Source of the DNA: a virus
Strand: one strand, 5' to 3'
Length of the DNA: 54,774 nucleotides
Virus record (IMG/VR): IMGVR_UViG_3300049847_000273
Span: 1-54,774 of that record
Position numbers and translations under genes: made by a program. The notes below the pieces were generated by a model that was not told the DNA's origin, ran no database searches, and worked only from the letters and a program-made list of their open reading frames with translations. Within the stretch, counting starts at the first letter, position 1, and each line of letters starts with the position of its first letter. This document shows, one piece after another, positions 39,182-48,212 of the stretch.

Positions 39182-40015
39182 TTATAAATCTAAATCAACA
39201 TTTGTTCTCTTACTTCCTTGCATTTCTACAACGACTCTATCTACTGTATCGTTTATGTCTCTAAATATTACTGTTGCAGTATTATTTCCATTATCTAAGA
39301 TGTCTGTCTTTCCAGATGCCACAGATGCAAGTAAACGCATCACTTCGGCTGCCGTGTAAGTACCCTCTATTATTTCACTCCAAGGATTGCCAGAACTCCC
39401 CGCACCGTTCAACTTTTCTCCCATAGTACCGTTTACTTGGTATTGACTAGCGATACTATTCCATACTGCTTGTGCTAAGTTTTCAGGCGACAACAATGAA
39501 GATGAACTAAAGGTTGCAGATACAAAGGCTTTTGTACCTCCATTATCCCCTACTAATGTGTTTTGATTAGTTATTTGTGCAACTGAGAAAGCAATAGCTC
39601 TTAATGCTCCGCTTAAATTGTTGGATTGGGCTAATGTTGATGCTAACTCTAATTTACCTACAACTGTTGCGCTTAAATTATTAATTTGAGATAGTGTAGC
39701 AATTGCACCTACAACTAATGCTAGATTAGCTTGAAATATATCACCTTGACCTGAAACTGCGCCTTGTACATTTATCCCTGCTGATAATGATAAATTTATA
39801 TTGTTTCTACCATCCAAATCATTAAATATAGAAACACCTCCATTTTTTTGTGGCAATACCCAACCCTTTTTATATCCATCAGGAACGCTTGATAATTGAT
39901 TTGCTCCCTCACGTATATGCCAATTATCAACAAGTCTAACATCGGCAGATAATAATCCGCCAATATTAGAACCATTGATTCTATGTAAAAGAGTTCTGTT
40001 ACCTATTAACCCCAT
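39182..40015 (-). CDS. Probable virion appendage protein (277 aa)
   Basis: 277 residues. N terminus (NRTLLHRINGSNIGG, VRLVDNWHIREG) and the long Ala/Asn-rich beta-like middle suggest a trimeric fibre. The C terminus, LSPENLAQAVWNSIASQYQ and later YTAAEVMRLLASVASGKTD, matches a conserved C-terminal block in many phage structural proteins. Its start overlaps the gene at 40006 by 10 bases. Confidence 0.55.
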   Translation of the reverse strand: MGLIGNRTLLHRINGSNIGGLLSADVRLVDNWHIREGANQLSSVPDGYKKGWVLPQKNGGVSIFNDLDGRNNINLSLSAGINVQGAVSGQGDIFQANLALVVGAIATLSQINNLSATVVGKLELASTLAQSNNLSGALRAIAFSVAQITNQNTLVGDNGGTKAFVSATFSSSSLLSPENLAQAVWNSIASQYQVNGTMGEKLNGAGSSGNPWSEIIEGTYTAAEVMRLLASVASGKTDILDNGNNTATVIFRDINDTVDRVVVEMQGSKRTNVDLDL

Positions 40016-40875
40016 ACTGTTTGTATATTTCCGTAAATGTTAGTTGAAGCTGCTGTTGCTGATCCTGCAAAATATAACCAAACTAAACAAGCTCCATCTT
40101 GAATTACAGGTAAACTTGGAAGTTGATTAACCAAATCACGTTCTGCAAAAACCCCTGCTGTTGTAATTGGAATTGTTGTAATTGGTCTACACAAAACTAA
40201 TGCAGCAGTTCCCGAACCACTAGCAGCCGATAATGTCAATGATTGTACTGAACGAATACCTGTATCACCTGATTGTAAAGGCAAAAATGGCCCATAATTG
40301 TTCGCTGCAACTCCACTATGTGTAATGTGTGGTGTAATCGCTGATGCTGTTCCTGCTACTGTTACAGGTAACGCTCTACCTGCTGTTCCTGTTTGATTTG
40401 TGTAGGATATTGAGATATTATGGGCTGTTGCTCCTGTTGTAGTTTGAGTCACTAGAAAAGCTCTTAATCCTGCACCGTCTGTATATCTAGTTAATGTGCT
40501 TGTGTTTACTAACGTTTGAGCTGTTGCTAAGTTCATATTAATACTAGGGTAGTACAAACACATATCTACTAGCATTAATGTAGCTGGTACTGCTGTAGCT
40601 ACTGCACTAACTGCACCTGTGTTTAAAATACTTTTAATATCAGGAGTGACGTTTCCTCCGTGATAAATACCAAATCCTGATGCTTCATTAGGCACTTGCG
40701 CATTTAACGCTGTTCCCGAAAAGGTATTAGCGATAGGAATACCTGCTAAAGTTGATAAATCATACCAACGACCTGCTGTATATGCTGCTGCACCCGTTAT
40801 TTTATTCCAATCATATCTACTTGTTTTTCCAACAGATAACGAATTTATTAATTGGTCTTGTGATTGTATTGCCAT
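40006..40875 (-). CDS. Virion protein, paralogue of 40877-41698
   Basis: 289 residues, beta-rich. Shares many blocks with the next upstream protein: RYTDGAGLRAFLV versus RYTSGEGVRMFIV; FLPLQSGDTGIRSVQS versus FLPLQGNDKGVRAVES; ALVLCRPITTIPI versus SIVLVKPLYSTLI. The pair is therefore a tandem duplication with strong divergence. Probably a capsid or appendage surface protein. The exact role is unknown. Confidence 0.6.
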   Translation of the reverse strand: MAIQSQDQLINSLSVGKTSRYDWNKITGAAAYTAGRWYDLSTLAGIPIANTFSGTALNAQVPNEASGFGIYHGGNVTPDIKSILNTGAVSAVATAVPATLMLVDMCLYYPSINMNLATAQTLVNTSTLTRYTDGAGLRAFLVTQTTTGATAHNISISYTNQTGTAGRALPVTVAGTASAITPHITHSGVAANNYGPFLPLQSGDTGIRSVQSLTLSAASGSGTAALVLCRPITTIPITTAGVFAERDLVNQLPSLPVIQDGACLVWLYFAGSATAASTNIYGNIQTVWG

Positions 40876-40876
40876 T

Positions 40877-41698
40877 TTACCATATTGTTTTTAGTAACCC
40901 TGTTATTGGCTGTCCTGCGATTGAACCATTGGGTAAAGTTATGAAATTTAAGTACGCTCCTTTTTCTATTTTTGGCATTAATGCACTATCTGTGATAGTA
41001 TTACTTTCTACGACTGCTGTATTTTCTCTTATTAATGTAGAGTATAGCGGTTTTACAAGAACAATTGATGCCAAACCACCATTTGGCGCATTAAAAGTTA
41101 TTGACTCTACCGCCCTAACGCCTTTATCATTTCCTTGTAATGGCAAAAAACATCCAAATGATGCTTGTTGAGATGTTCCGTGAATAAAAGAAGCAATATT
41201 TACTGCTGTATTAGATAAAACATTTCCTGTTGTTCTTCCTTGTACGCCATCAGAATTAGTATATGTAACATTAAAAGTTGCTCCACCTATGTATGGATAT
41301 TGAGCAACAATAAACATTCTAACTCCTTCTCCGCTTGTGTATCTAGGCAAAGCAACGGTGTTATCCATTTGTTGTGTATCAACACTATCCATATCCACTT
41401 GCGGATAGAATAATAAGTAATCACACAATAATAATGATAATGGTGCTAATGTAGTTGTGTAGCATAGAGTTTCAAATATAAAATCCGAATTTCCATAATA
41501 CATTCCTTTACTACCTTCTAATGTAGTTGCTGTAAGTTCAATTCCTGAATAAAAGTTAGGTGATGGATTTCCTGATGCCATAGATAAATCTGCCCAAACA
41601 CCTGCTGTAGTAGCTTGTGAAGATACTTTTCTGAAAGAAGCAACGTTTTGTCTTCCTAAATCTATCGAATCAATTATATCTTTAGTCCTGTTTATCAT
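40877..41698 (-). CDS. Virion protein, paralogue of 40006-40875
   Basis: 273 residues with the same block order as the next gene (WADLSMASGNPSPNFYSG versus WYDLSTLAGIPIANTFSG). Its first 17 bases overlap the end of the small Cys protein gene. Ends in ..LLKTIW, comparable to ..NIQTVWG in the paralogue. Confidence 0.6.
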   Translation of the reverse strand: MINRTKDIIDSIDLGRQNVASFRKVSSQATTAGVWADLSMASGNPSPNFYSGIELTATTLEGSKGMYYGNSDFIFETLCYTTTLAPLSLLLCDYLLFYPQVDMDSVDTQQMDNTVALPRYTSGEGVRMFIVAQYPYIGGATFNVTYTNSDGVQGRTTGNVLSNTAVNIASFIHGTSQQASFGCFLPLQGNDKGVRAVESITFNAPNGGLASIVLVKPLYSTLIRENTAVVESNTITDSALMPKIEKGAYLNFITLPNGSIAGQPITGLLKTIW

Positions 41699-41831
41699 TA
41701 ATAGTTGATTTACTATAAACTGTTACTTCTACATCAGCTACAATTGGAGCTTCGCAATTACATATTTTTATTGGTTCTTCATCGGGTAAAACGATAACCA
41801 AATTTTTACATTCTGAACAAAAAAACTTCAT
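41682..41831 (-). CDS. Small zinc-ribbon-like protein (49 aa)
   Basis: ATG at 41831, TAA at 41682, 49 residues. Starts MKFFCSECKNLVIVLPDEEP and has CNCE later: four cysteines in a CxxC..CxC layout that could bind zinc. It fills the gap between two structural genes, 1 base after the upstream one and overlapping the downstream start by 17 bases, which supports translation. Confidence 0.6.
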   Translation of the reverse strand: MKFFCSECKNLVIVLPDEEPIKICNCEAPIVADVEVTVYSKSTINDKQD

Positions 41832-41832
41832 A

Positions 41833-42243
41833 TTATGCTTCAGATGCAACTAACGCTCCCGAAGAAAATTGGGGCTGGATTTGATTACTTACAGTCAATG
41901 GCGAACTTAATGCTCCAAAATAAATAATTTGACCTGCACCTGTTAAACTTGTTCCTATTGAAACGTGAGTTAAAATATTAGAACCACCTGTGCATTGTGG
42001 AAATTGTATTAAAGCTGTATTAGAAGTTGAACCTCCACTAGCTACGGTAAAACCTGTTGCCGCAGTAACAGCTACTCTTGCATATCCTGTATATGTAGCT
42101 TCATTTGTAGTTTGACTACCTCCGATGTTTGGAGAAGCAGTATGGAACGCTATGTATCTTGTAATTCCACTTCTCCAAGCGGGGTCAATTCCTCTTAATA
42201 GAGCATCCAATGTTTCATTAGATGTTGTTGTACTTTTTGACAT
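41833..42243 (-). CDS. Virion protein (136 aa)
   Basis: From the Met at 42243 (MSKSTTTSNETLDALLRGID). The stretch TNEATYTGYARVAVTAATGF and NTALIQFPQCTGG match a family of phage structural proteins common in tailed phages (E-x-x-Y-x-G-Y-x-R). Likely part of a fibre or decoration. Family name not certain. Confidence 0.6.
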   Translation of the reverse strand: MSKSTTTSNETLDALLRGIDPAWRSGITRYIAFHTASPNIGGSQTTNEATYTGYARVAVTAATGFTVASGGSTSNTALIQFPQCTGGSNILTHVSIGTSLTGAGQIIYFGALSSPLTVSNQIQPQFSSGALVASEA

Positions 42244-42272
42244 AATATTTATTTTAAATTGATATTTGTTTT

Positions 42273-42503
42273 TTACCACCCACTCGGGTAGTAAGTATTT
42301 ACAGTACCTCCCCCTTGTGATTCAATGATTTCTATATTAACTATTGTAGTTATTTCTTGTACGGTCAAAGATAATGAATTATTTATTTGTTGAACATTCA
42401 AAACCGTAGTTTGGTTATTTTCAGTTATTTCTACAGAAATGTTTGTAGGGGACTCCACTACACCAATATTAACTTGCTCTATGTTTTCAACTACTTCTAT
42501 CAT
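42273..42503 (-). CDS. Small beta-repeat protein (76 aa)
   Basis: 76 residues made of repeated Val/Ile/Glu/Thr strands (IEVVENIEQVNIGVVESPTN), ending in GGGTVNTYYPSGW. Looks like a small fibrous or triple-beta protein, perhaps a tail fibre attachment or chaperone-like part. It overlaps the next gene by 4 bases. Confidence 0.5.
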   Translation of the reverse strand: MIEVVENIEQVNIGVVESPTNISVEITENNQTTVLNVQQINNSLSLTVQEITTIVNIEIIESQGGGTVNTYYPSGW

Positions 42504-42841
42504 TGTTCCTCTGAGATATTTTGAATTACTTTCACAAATCCTTTCATGTATGTTTCTACATCGTCATTAGCAAAATAGATGCGAACATCGTATTCGTAGT
42601 TTTGTGGCTCTGGAGCAAAATCAACTATTTTTTGAAGAACAATGTCCCCTGTCAATAAGTCGTTATTTGTTATGTTTAGCCCAGTTTTCCATTCGTGAAT
42701 TATCTCTCCGTAAGCCTGTTTTCTTATTTGGCACAAAACTGTTGCTCCGGTAATATCGAAATTGAATTTAATTGGTAAGGACGCAAAAGTGCTTCCTCTG
42801 TAGTGATCTTTGAAATCGTATTTTGCTGGAATTACACTCAT
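42500..42841 (-). CDS. Ig-like virion protein (113 aa)
   Basis: 113 residues with the layout of baseplate/upper tail proteins of the BppU-like type: YDFKDHYRGSTFASLPIKF, ITGATVLCQIRKQ, then NYEYDVRIYF near the end. Probably an adaptor between fibre proteins. Moderate support. Confidence 0.55.
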   Translation of the reverse strand: MSVIPAKYDFKDHYRGSTFASLPIKFNFDITGATVLCQIRKQAYGEIIHEWKTGLNITNNDLLTGDIVLQKIVDFAPEPQNYEYDVRIYFANDDVETYMKGFVKVIQNISEEQ

Positions 42842-42842
42842 T

Positions 42843-43085
42843 TTACTGTTTTTTACGTATTAAAATTCTGTTTACTAAAACAATTAATAAAGCCGTGTAA
42901 AGAATTGTACTTGAAAAACTATGTTTGTAAAAAATTGAGGCTAATGAGCCTACTATAACCCATCCAAAACATATTTTCAAAATCCACTCATACTTAATTG
43001 TTTTCACATCTTCAATCTCAATTATTAAATTTGTAAGTGCTGAAATCGCTATCCCTAGCAAAATCAAATTGTTTATCGCTTCCAT
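42843..43085 (-). CDS. Small membrane protein 1 of holin-like group (80 aa)
   Basis: 80 residues with about three hydrophobic segments (ILLGIAISALTNLIIEI, KICFGWVIVGSLASIFY, TILYTALLIVLVNRILI) and a basic end RKKQ. One of three consecutive small membrane proteins. Overlaps the next by 13 bases. Probable holin or holin partner. Confidence 0.55.
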   Translation of the reverse strand: MEAINNLILLGIAISALTNLIIEIEDVKTIKYEWILKICFGWVIVGSLASIFYKHSFSSTILYTALLIVLVNRILIRKKQ

Positions 43086-43363
43086 TGGTCAATTTTTTTT
43101 AATAGAATGTTCTGCATCCCAGTTATTCCTAAATATCCTATCAAAACCGCAATGCCTAAACGACTTTGCTCATTTGATAAACCCAATAATTCAGAAGCTA
43201 AAGGTGTTAAATAAATAGCACCTCCAACTCCTGTAAAAATTGCGCTGGCTCTTTTAACGAATGTCATGTTTTTACCTGTAATACCAGCAATAGAACCAAT
43301 TAAACCAGCAATAAGCAATTTCGTTTCAATTCCAATTTGTAATAATATTTCTTGTAGGTTCAT
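43073..43363 (-). CDS. Holin-like membrane protein (96 aa)
   Basis: 96 residues with two to three hydrophobic segments (TKLLIAGLIGSIAGITG, FTGVGGAIYLTPLAS, GIAVLIGYLGITG). Length and pattern fit holins, which pierce the inner membrane for the amidase. Among the three neighbours it is the best holin candidate. Confidence 0.6.
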   Translation of the reverse strand: MNLQEILLQIGIETKLLIAGLIGSIAGITGKNMTFVKRASAIFTGVGGAIYLTPLASELLGLSNEQSRLGIAVLIGYLGITGMQNILLKKIDQWKR

Positions 43364-43644
43364 TTAGTGGATTGATTTTGTCCGAAGTAATACCCGAACA
43401 TGATTAATAATAATTTTTCAATAAGAGAAAATAGTGAGGCTCTTGCGTTTTCGCTTAATAAATCTCGGTTAGCAAAAAATATCTTATCCGAAACAAAAAG
43501 CAATACGAATACAATTAGAATTGTAAATAACGCTCGTGTCATAAAGAACTTTTCATCTAGTACATTTGCTATTTTGCCGTTGAAGTAAACTACTCCAACG
43601 GCTATAAATATAAAGGCTAGTATTTCTGATACATATTCGCTCAT
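43360..43644 (-). CDS. Small membrane protein 3 of holin-like group (94 aa)
   Basis: 94 residues, with hydrophobic segments at about 7-22 (EILAFIFIAVGVVYF), 38-52 (ALFTILIVFVLLFV) and a third near the end (LLLIMFGYYFG). Overlaps neighbours by 4 bases on both sides. Holin, antiholin or other membrane function. Confidence 0.55.
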   Translation of the reverse strand: MSEYVSEILAFIFIAVGVVYFNGKIANVLDEKFFMTRALFTILIVFVLLFVSDKIFFANRDLLSENARASLFSLIEKLLLIMFGYYFGQNQSTK

Positions 43645-43901
43645 AAGGATTCAGCTTGTTTTTCCAAGCCTAATTGCTCTAAAATATAATCTAAAACCAA
43701 AGTATCATCCGTACCCCATTTGGAGTGTATTTCTTCGGGGATGTCTAGATTACCATCGGCTACTTTTTGATTGTCTTCGTTAAGCAATACCCAATAGGAT
43801 TGCGATGTTTTTGCACCTAAATCGAATCTAACTGTAATATCGATTTCTGTTGCTTCTTCTTGCGGAAATCCCGCTTGGGTTGGTTGAATTTTTGTTTTCA
43901 T
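43641..43901 (-). CDS. Small hypothetical virion-module protein (86 aa)
   Basis: 86 residues, acidic, beta-like (EIDITVRFDLGAKTSQSYWV) with a helical end (DYILEQLGLEKQAESL). Short soluble proteins of this type accompany fibre genes in Bacteroidota phages. Role unknown. Confidence 0.5.
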   Translation of the reverse strand: MKTKIQPTQAGFPQEEATEIDITVRFDLGAKTSQSYWVLLNEDNQKVADGNLDIPEEIHSKWGTDDTLVLDYILEQLGLEKQAESL

Positions 43902-43970
43902 TTGTTTTATTTATTTTACCAAGTTGTTAATGCCGTACGTACCCATGTATTTGTTGGATCATTGTTTTTG

Positions 43971-46088
43971 TTATTGTGTTAGGTCGTATTGAAAAGTTAT
44001 AACTCCAGTTCCTACAGATATGTTACTAGGTATATAAGTTGCAGATACTGTAGTAGTAGCAGTTGATAAAACCCTAGTTGGATATAAAGCAAATCCAGAT
44101 GAGGATGTTAAAGTACCTGAGCCTACAGAAATAGACGAGGCTGTGGCTCTTGTTTGTGGAATAGTCGCTGTGAATATTGTAGTTGTTGTTGCTGCTGTTG
44201 GAGTTATGTTTATCGGAATTGTAACTGATATTATATTTCCAACTTTAATCCAACTTGCTAATCCGTTAGCTGTTACAGACGAAACATTCTGTATAGCTGT
44301 AAACGTTGGCGTATAAGTCCCACTCGTAGCCACCGCACTAACCGCCCCCGTAACAAAAGCCGTAGTAGCAATTTGCGTAGTATTATCCCCTAGAGTAGCC
44401 GTTGGTGCTGTTGGCACTCCTGTAAGCGCAGGACTTGCTAAATTTGCTTTCAAACCGTTATTCCCATTGAGCTTATTAATAGCTTGCAGTATAGTATCGG
44501 TAGCAGCAACCGTTCCCGCACCACTCACGTAACCTGTAATAGGTGCCGCAATAGCTCTTGCATTGGTATAGTACAAGTTTGTAAGCTCGGGTACGGCTGC
44601 CGAGTTTAGCGTTTGCCAAGTTTTGTCGCCTCTGTAATATTGTAATGTAGTTCCTGCTGTAATGGTGTTTTCTTTTGCCGTGATCTGCCCTTGTATCTTA
44701 CCCATTGCAGCTAATAGCGTATCGGTTGCAGCAAGTGCTGTATTCGACCCCGCTGTATAACCTGTAAGTAATGACCCCCTAACACTCGTTTCGAAGTCTA
44801 CAACCGTCCCAGTTCCTGTCTGGTATTGCGTTACCAATCCTCCTGTAACTTTCCAAGCAGTTGCTATTGCAGAACCGTTTACTTGTAGCTTATCTGTTAG
44901 GTTGTCTGTGGTTGTTCCTACTAGGAGGTTGCCTGCGCTTGTAACTCTTAATCTTTCAGCTTGGTTTGTCCACACAGTCAGCCATTTGTTCGCGCCACTT
45001 CCGTAAATCATCGAATCTAAATCATTCACACCTCCAGCAAAAGAAACTGGAGCTTGGTCGTTTACCCTTAAGCTACTAGCTATTAAAGGAGAATTTACTG
45101 TAACAGTACTCCCATTATCAAAAACCTGACTCGGCACAACCCCCCCAGCACCAAACTTAGTCAAGTAGTTAGCTGTGCCTGAGATGGTGTTTTGTTTACC
45201 ACTCAAAGCCCCGTTTACAGCATCTACGCTTGGAGCAAGAATACTACTAGCTGATAGACTGTTCTGAACTTCTGTTACATTGCCTGTGCCAAACAAAGAC
45301 TGTCCGCCAACTGTTTTTAACTGCAAGGCACTCACTCCGCTATCCAACTTAATCGTTACACTATTCACAACTGCAACTGTACTACTTTCAATAAATGCGC
45401 TTATTTCTGTTCCTGACGCAATTATAGGAGCGTAAGGCGATGCACCTGTAATTGTAAGGCTTGTAAATCTCGGTACCGTGTATAATATTCCTGTTCCAGT
45501 AGCAACGTTATTAAGCCCTAGCTTAATCCTAACTGTGGTCGCTTGGTTTGAAGTGTTTGTAAAATTAATTGACCATTGTAGCGTTGGGCTAGTCATTGAC
45601 TGTGTAGTGGTAATAATCGCCAACATTTTAGTAGGCGTGTTGGCTACTAAATTTTGAACTGTTGAGTTCGTAGCTGTGGGTGCATAAAGTCCTGAATCAC
45701 GTTTTACGGGAATTAATTGTCCATCTAAACCAACGCCTACTAGGTAATCAGTATAACCTGCCAAGCTGTTTACAACTGCGCTAGGTGCGTCTAATAGAAC
45801 ACCTGTACTTCCTTTTATGCTAACGTGGTCATCATTAGTTTCGATTGCGCCAAGATTGTTGCCTGAAACGTCTAAGATTGGTAATGAGTTTTCAATTCCT
45901 GATTTATTGACAAAATCTCCATCAAAACTTTTTTGCCAATCGATTAACAAATTGGGTTGAGAATTTAAACCAGTAATGTTTTGGTAAGCAACCCCATTAT
46001 ACTCTACAACGGTATTGAGTTTATACCTTCTATTGGAATCCCAAATTAATGTATCATTGGATAAACTAAGCTTTATTTTCTTCGCCAT
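43971..46088 (-). CDS. Tail fibre protein (705 aa)
   Basis: 705 residues. N terminus is a binding domain with YKLNTVVEYNGVAYQNITG. The C-terminal third contains the classic fibre repeat block SPALTGVPTAPTATLGDNTT, with QIATTAFV just after, and YLTKFGAGGVVPSQV earlier. Many Thr/Ala/Val-rich strands suggest a trimeric beta fibre. It starts 23 bases inside the portal gene, so both are translated together. It likely determines host binding. Confidence 0.75.
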   Translation of the reverse strand: MAKKIKLSLSNDTLIWDSNRRYKLNTVVEYNGVAYQNITGLNSQPNLLIDWQKSFDGDFVNKSGIENSLPILDVSGNNLGAIETNDDHVSIKGSTGVLLDAPSAVVNSLAGYTDYLVGVGLDGQLIPVKRDSGLYAPTATNSTVQNLVANTPTKMLAIITTTQSMTSPTLQWSINFTNTSNQATTVRIKLGLNNVATGTGILYTVPRFTSLTITGASPYAPIIASGTEISAFIESSTVAVVNSVTIKLDSGVSALQLKTVGGQSLFGTGNVTEVQNSLSASSILAPSVDAVNGALSGKQNTISGTANYLTKFGAGGVVPSQVFDNGSTVTVNSPLIASSLRVNDQAPVSFAGGVNDLDSMIYGSGANKWLTVWTNQAERLRVTSAGNLLVGTTTDNLTDKLQVNGSAIATAWKVTGGLVTQYQTGTGTVVDFETSVRGSLLTGYTAGSNTALAATDTLLAAMGKIQGQITAKENTITAGTTLQYYRGDKTWQTLNSAAVPELTNLYYTNARAIAAPITGYVSGAGTVAATDTILQAINKLNGNNGLKANLASPALTGVPTAPTATLGDNTTQIATTAFVTGAVSAVATSGTYTPTFTAIQNVSSVTANGLASWIKVGNIISVTIPINITPTAATTTTIFTATIPQTRATASSISVGSGTLTSSSGFALYPTRVLSTATTTVSATYIPSNISVGTGVITFQYDLTQ

Positions 46089-47670
46089 CTTTATCTGTTT
46101 TTTTTGGTTCTATTTGTTCTACAGGTATTTTCTTTTTTTCTTCTAGGTTTTTGCTGAAATTTTCATCCCATTGACCGTATCCTAGCTGCTCTGTAGCTTG
46201 TTCTCTTGAAATCAATGCTGATGTATCATCTATTCCTAAAGCTTCTCTTATAGCTTTGATTTCTTTTAGTGGGTCAATATGTGGCATATTCTTACCTGTA
46301 AATCTACATTGTGCATAACTCTCAGTTACCATAATGTTTTTGTTTCTTACTGAAGCAATATATTCCGGAGCATCAATTTTGTTTCTTAATATTTCAAACT
46401 CCAACCAAGCTCTGAAAAATGGAACGTAAAACTCATTGGCTGTTTTTTCTCTGTGAATATCTACCACATACCCCCAAGCATTAATAGCGGCTCTTGATGC
46501 TGAATAATTAGAATTATACATCTGCATTGCTACCTCAGGCGGAACATCTAATCCGGCTGAAATGATATTGAAAACATTGCCATGAAAAACCCCAAAATCA
46601 CTCTCTATATCGGTATGAAATGATTTCATTGTGGACCCGATTGGCATATTGAAGGTTTGGTTGGATGTGGTTTCTGTAATTCTATTTGCAAGCCCATCCC
46701 CCAAAACTGTAGCGTCTCCCAATTGCGTTGTTGGCTCCCCTCTTTTTAAAGCTACTGTAGAACGATAAATATCTTCTCCTGTAGAGCTTTTATCATGTTC
46801 TATGTAGTTGAATATCTTGGCCGCTTGTTCTGCTTTCCCAACCGCAGCTTCGGTGTATCTGTCTAGTTTGGCAATCTTTTCTAATGACTGTGAAATTGCA
46901 GGTACCGCTCTAATGTGGTCAGGGCTAATTTTGTTGCCACTTACCATCCAAGCCATTGTTTTTTTGGACTTTTCTCCTTTGGCTTCTATCCTTTCAAAAA
47001 CAGAAGTTAATTCGTCTTTTTTCATAGAGCAAACATAATACGCTACATGATTTCCTTTTGGGTCTATCTCAATGCCATATTCTATTCGATTTCCTCTTGT
47101 TTTGGCCTTTTCGTGAAAATCAGAATCCACTCCTGGATTTTTTATGTGTTCCCCTGATACTACTTGTAGATTAGGGCCATTATCATCAAATCTCAAAACA
47201 CATAGCATATCGCCTCCCAAAAACTTCCCTTGAAAAGCATCCATTGCTAATTCATGTAGTGATTTGTCTTTTGAAAAGCTGCACTCTTTTGATTTGGCAT
47301 ACACCATAAATCTTGCCTCTACTAATCTTTGAAAATTGGTGCTATCAAAACTAATCCCTTCAGATTCTAAAACCACTTTGTTTGGCTCTGATTGTAACTT
47401 CAATCCGCTACCTACTACCCAATAAAAAAACTTAGATGAAATGACTCTAACTACATCGCTTTTAGTGTAAGCATCATAGGATCGTATTCTTAATACATTG
47501 TAATCCGGAACGTTTTTAATTGGTATCCCTAACTCTCCCAATGTTTTCTCTCCATCCCAAACCCTAGCAACGGGTGTATAGTTTTTTCCATAAACCAAGT
47601 TGTCTTGATATACAGCCGAGGAAACCTCCTCTTTTTTGTTTCTTGTAATGTTAAATCCAAATATATTCAT
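46066..47670 (-). CDS. Portal protein (lambda gpB type)
   Basis: 534 residues from the Met at 47670 (MNIFGFNITRNKK); earlier codons lack support. Contains VLRIRSYDAYTKSDVVRVIS and VVGSGLKLQSEPN, then GNRIEYGIEIDPKGNHVAYY, and EVAMQMYNSNYSASRAAINA, typical of lambda-type portals. It forms the ring by which DNA enters and leaves the head. Confidence 0.85.
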   Translation of the reverse strand: MNIFGFNITRNKKEEVSSAVYQDNLVYGKNYTPVARVWDGEKTLGELGIPIKNVPDYNVLRIRSYDAYTKSDVVRVISSKFFYWVVGSGLKLQSEPNKVVLESEGISFDSTNFQRLVEARFMVYAKSKECSFSKDKSLHELAMDAFQGKFLGGDMLCVLRFDDNGPNLQVVSGEHIKNPGVDSDFHEKAKTRGNRIEYGIEIDPKGNHVAYYVCSMKKDELTSVFERIEAKGEKSKKTMAWMVSGNKISPDHIRAVPAISQSLEKIAKLDRYTEAAVGKAEQAAKIFNYIEHDKSSTGEDIYRSTVALKRGEPTTQLGDATVLGDGLANRITETTSNQTFNMPIGSTMKSFHTDIESDFGVFHGNVFNIISAGLDVPPEVAMQMYNSNYSASRAAINAWGYVVDIHREKTANEFYVPFFRAWLEFEILRNKIDAPEYIASVRNKNIMVTESYAQCRFTGKNMPHIDPLKEIKAIREALGIDDTSALISREQATEQLGYGQWDENFSKNLEEKKKIPVEQIEPKKTDKDGEENKA

Positions 47671-47680
47671 GGTTGTTTTT

Positions 47681-47974
47681 TTATAAATTACCACCTCTTA
47701 AAACCCTTACTCTACCATTTAATCTGTTGATGTACATTTGTCGTAATCGCTCATATCCTGTCATTGCATTGGCGATGTCGTTCACTGATCGGTATTCAGT
47801 TCTCACCTTCATCATCCCGTCATCAAATTCATATTGTTTTATGTGTCCTGACTCAATAGCAGCTAACATTGTGGATTCAAGACCTACTATAATTGTATCA
47901 TAGGCAATTATTTTGGCTTTTATAGAATCTCTTGACTCAATATACTCTGATATTGTGGTATAATTTGCGTTCAT
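47681..47974 (-). CDS. gpW-like head completion protein (97 aa)
   Basis: From ATG at 47974 (MNANYTTISEYIESRD). The C-terminal half has GHIKQYEFDDGMMKVRTEY, then MTGYERLRQMYINRL and ends RVRVLRGGNL, the pattern of lambda gpW, which closes the head after packaging. It lies between the terminase region and the portal gene, the place of W in lambda. It heads an operon with an unusual leader. Confidence 0.65.
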   Translation of the reverse strand: MNANYTTISEYIESRDSIKAKIIAYDTIIVGLESTMLAAIESGHIKQYEFDDGMMKVRTEYRSVNDIANAMTGYERLRQMYINRLNGRVRVLRGGNL

Positions 47975-47995
47975 AATTATCGTGGTTTTTAACAA

Positions 47996-48090
47996 ACAAA
48001 GGAGTATCCACTATGTAAGCAGATACTCCTTTGTCTAAAATTCAATCAATGTTCTCACAACATTAACAATTATTATTCCCTACAAATGTA
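47996..48090 (-). promoter_or_regulatory. Promoter and leader hairpin of the gpW-portal operon
   Basis: Minus strand TACATTTG (48090-48083; upstream TTTG at shorter spacing than normal), inverted repeat ATGTT-N5-AACAT (48049-48063), then a perfect 13-bp stem ACAAAGGAGTATC / GATACTCCTTTGT (47996-48034), then the gene. Spacing matches the capsid leader at 23934-24025 within 1-2 bases. Confidence 0.65.
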
Positions 48091-48109
48091 ATTAAATTTT
48101 CAAACAAAA

Positions 48110-48152
48110 AAACCACTAGAAAAAATCTAGTGGTTTCAAATTGAATTAACCA
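48110..48152 (-). terminator. Hairpin terminator before the gpW-portal promoter
   Basis: Perfect 11-bp stem AAACCACTAGA / TCTAGTGGTTT (48110-48137) followed on the minus strand by T residues; AATTAACC (48145-48152) lies just upstream, as at 24112-24119. Confidence 0.75.
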
Positions 48153-48212
48153 AAAAACAATTATAGAGATAAGGTGCTGTAAAATTAGTATTTTTGATTA
48201 ATAATAAGTGAT

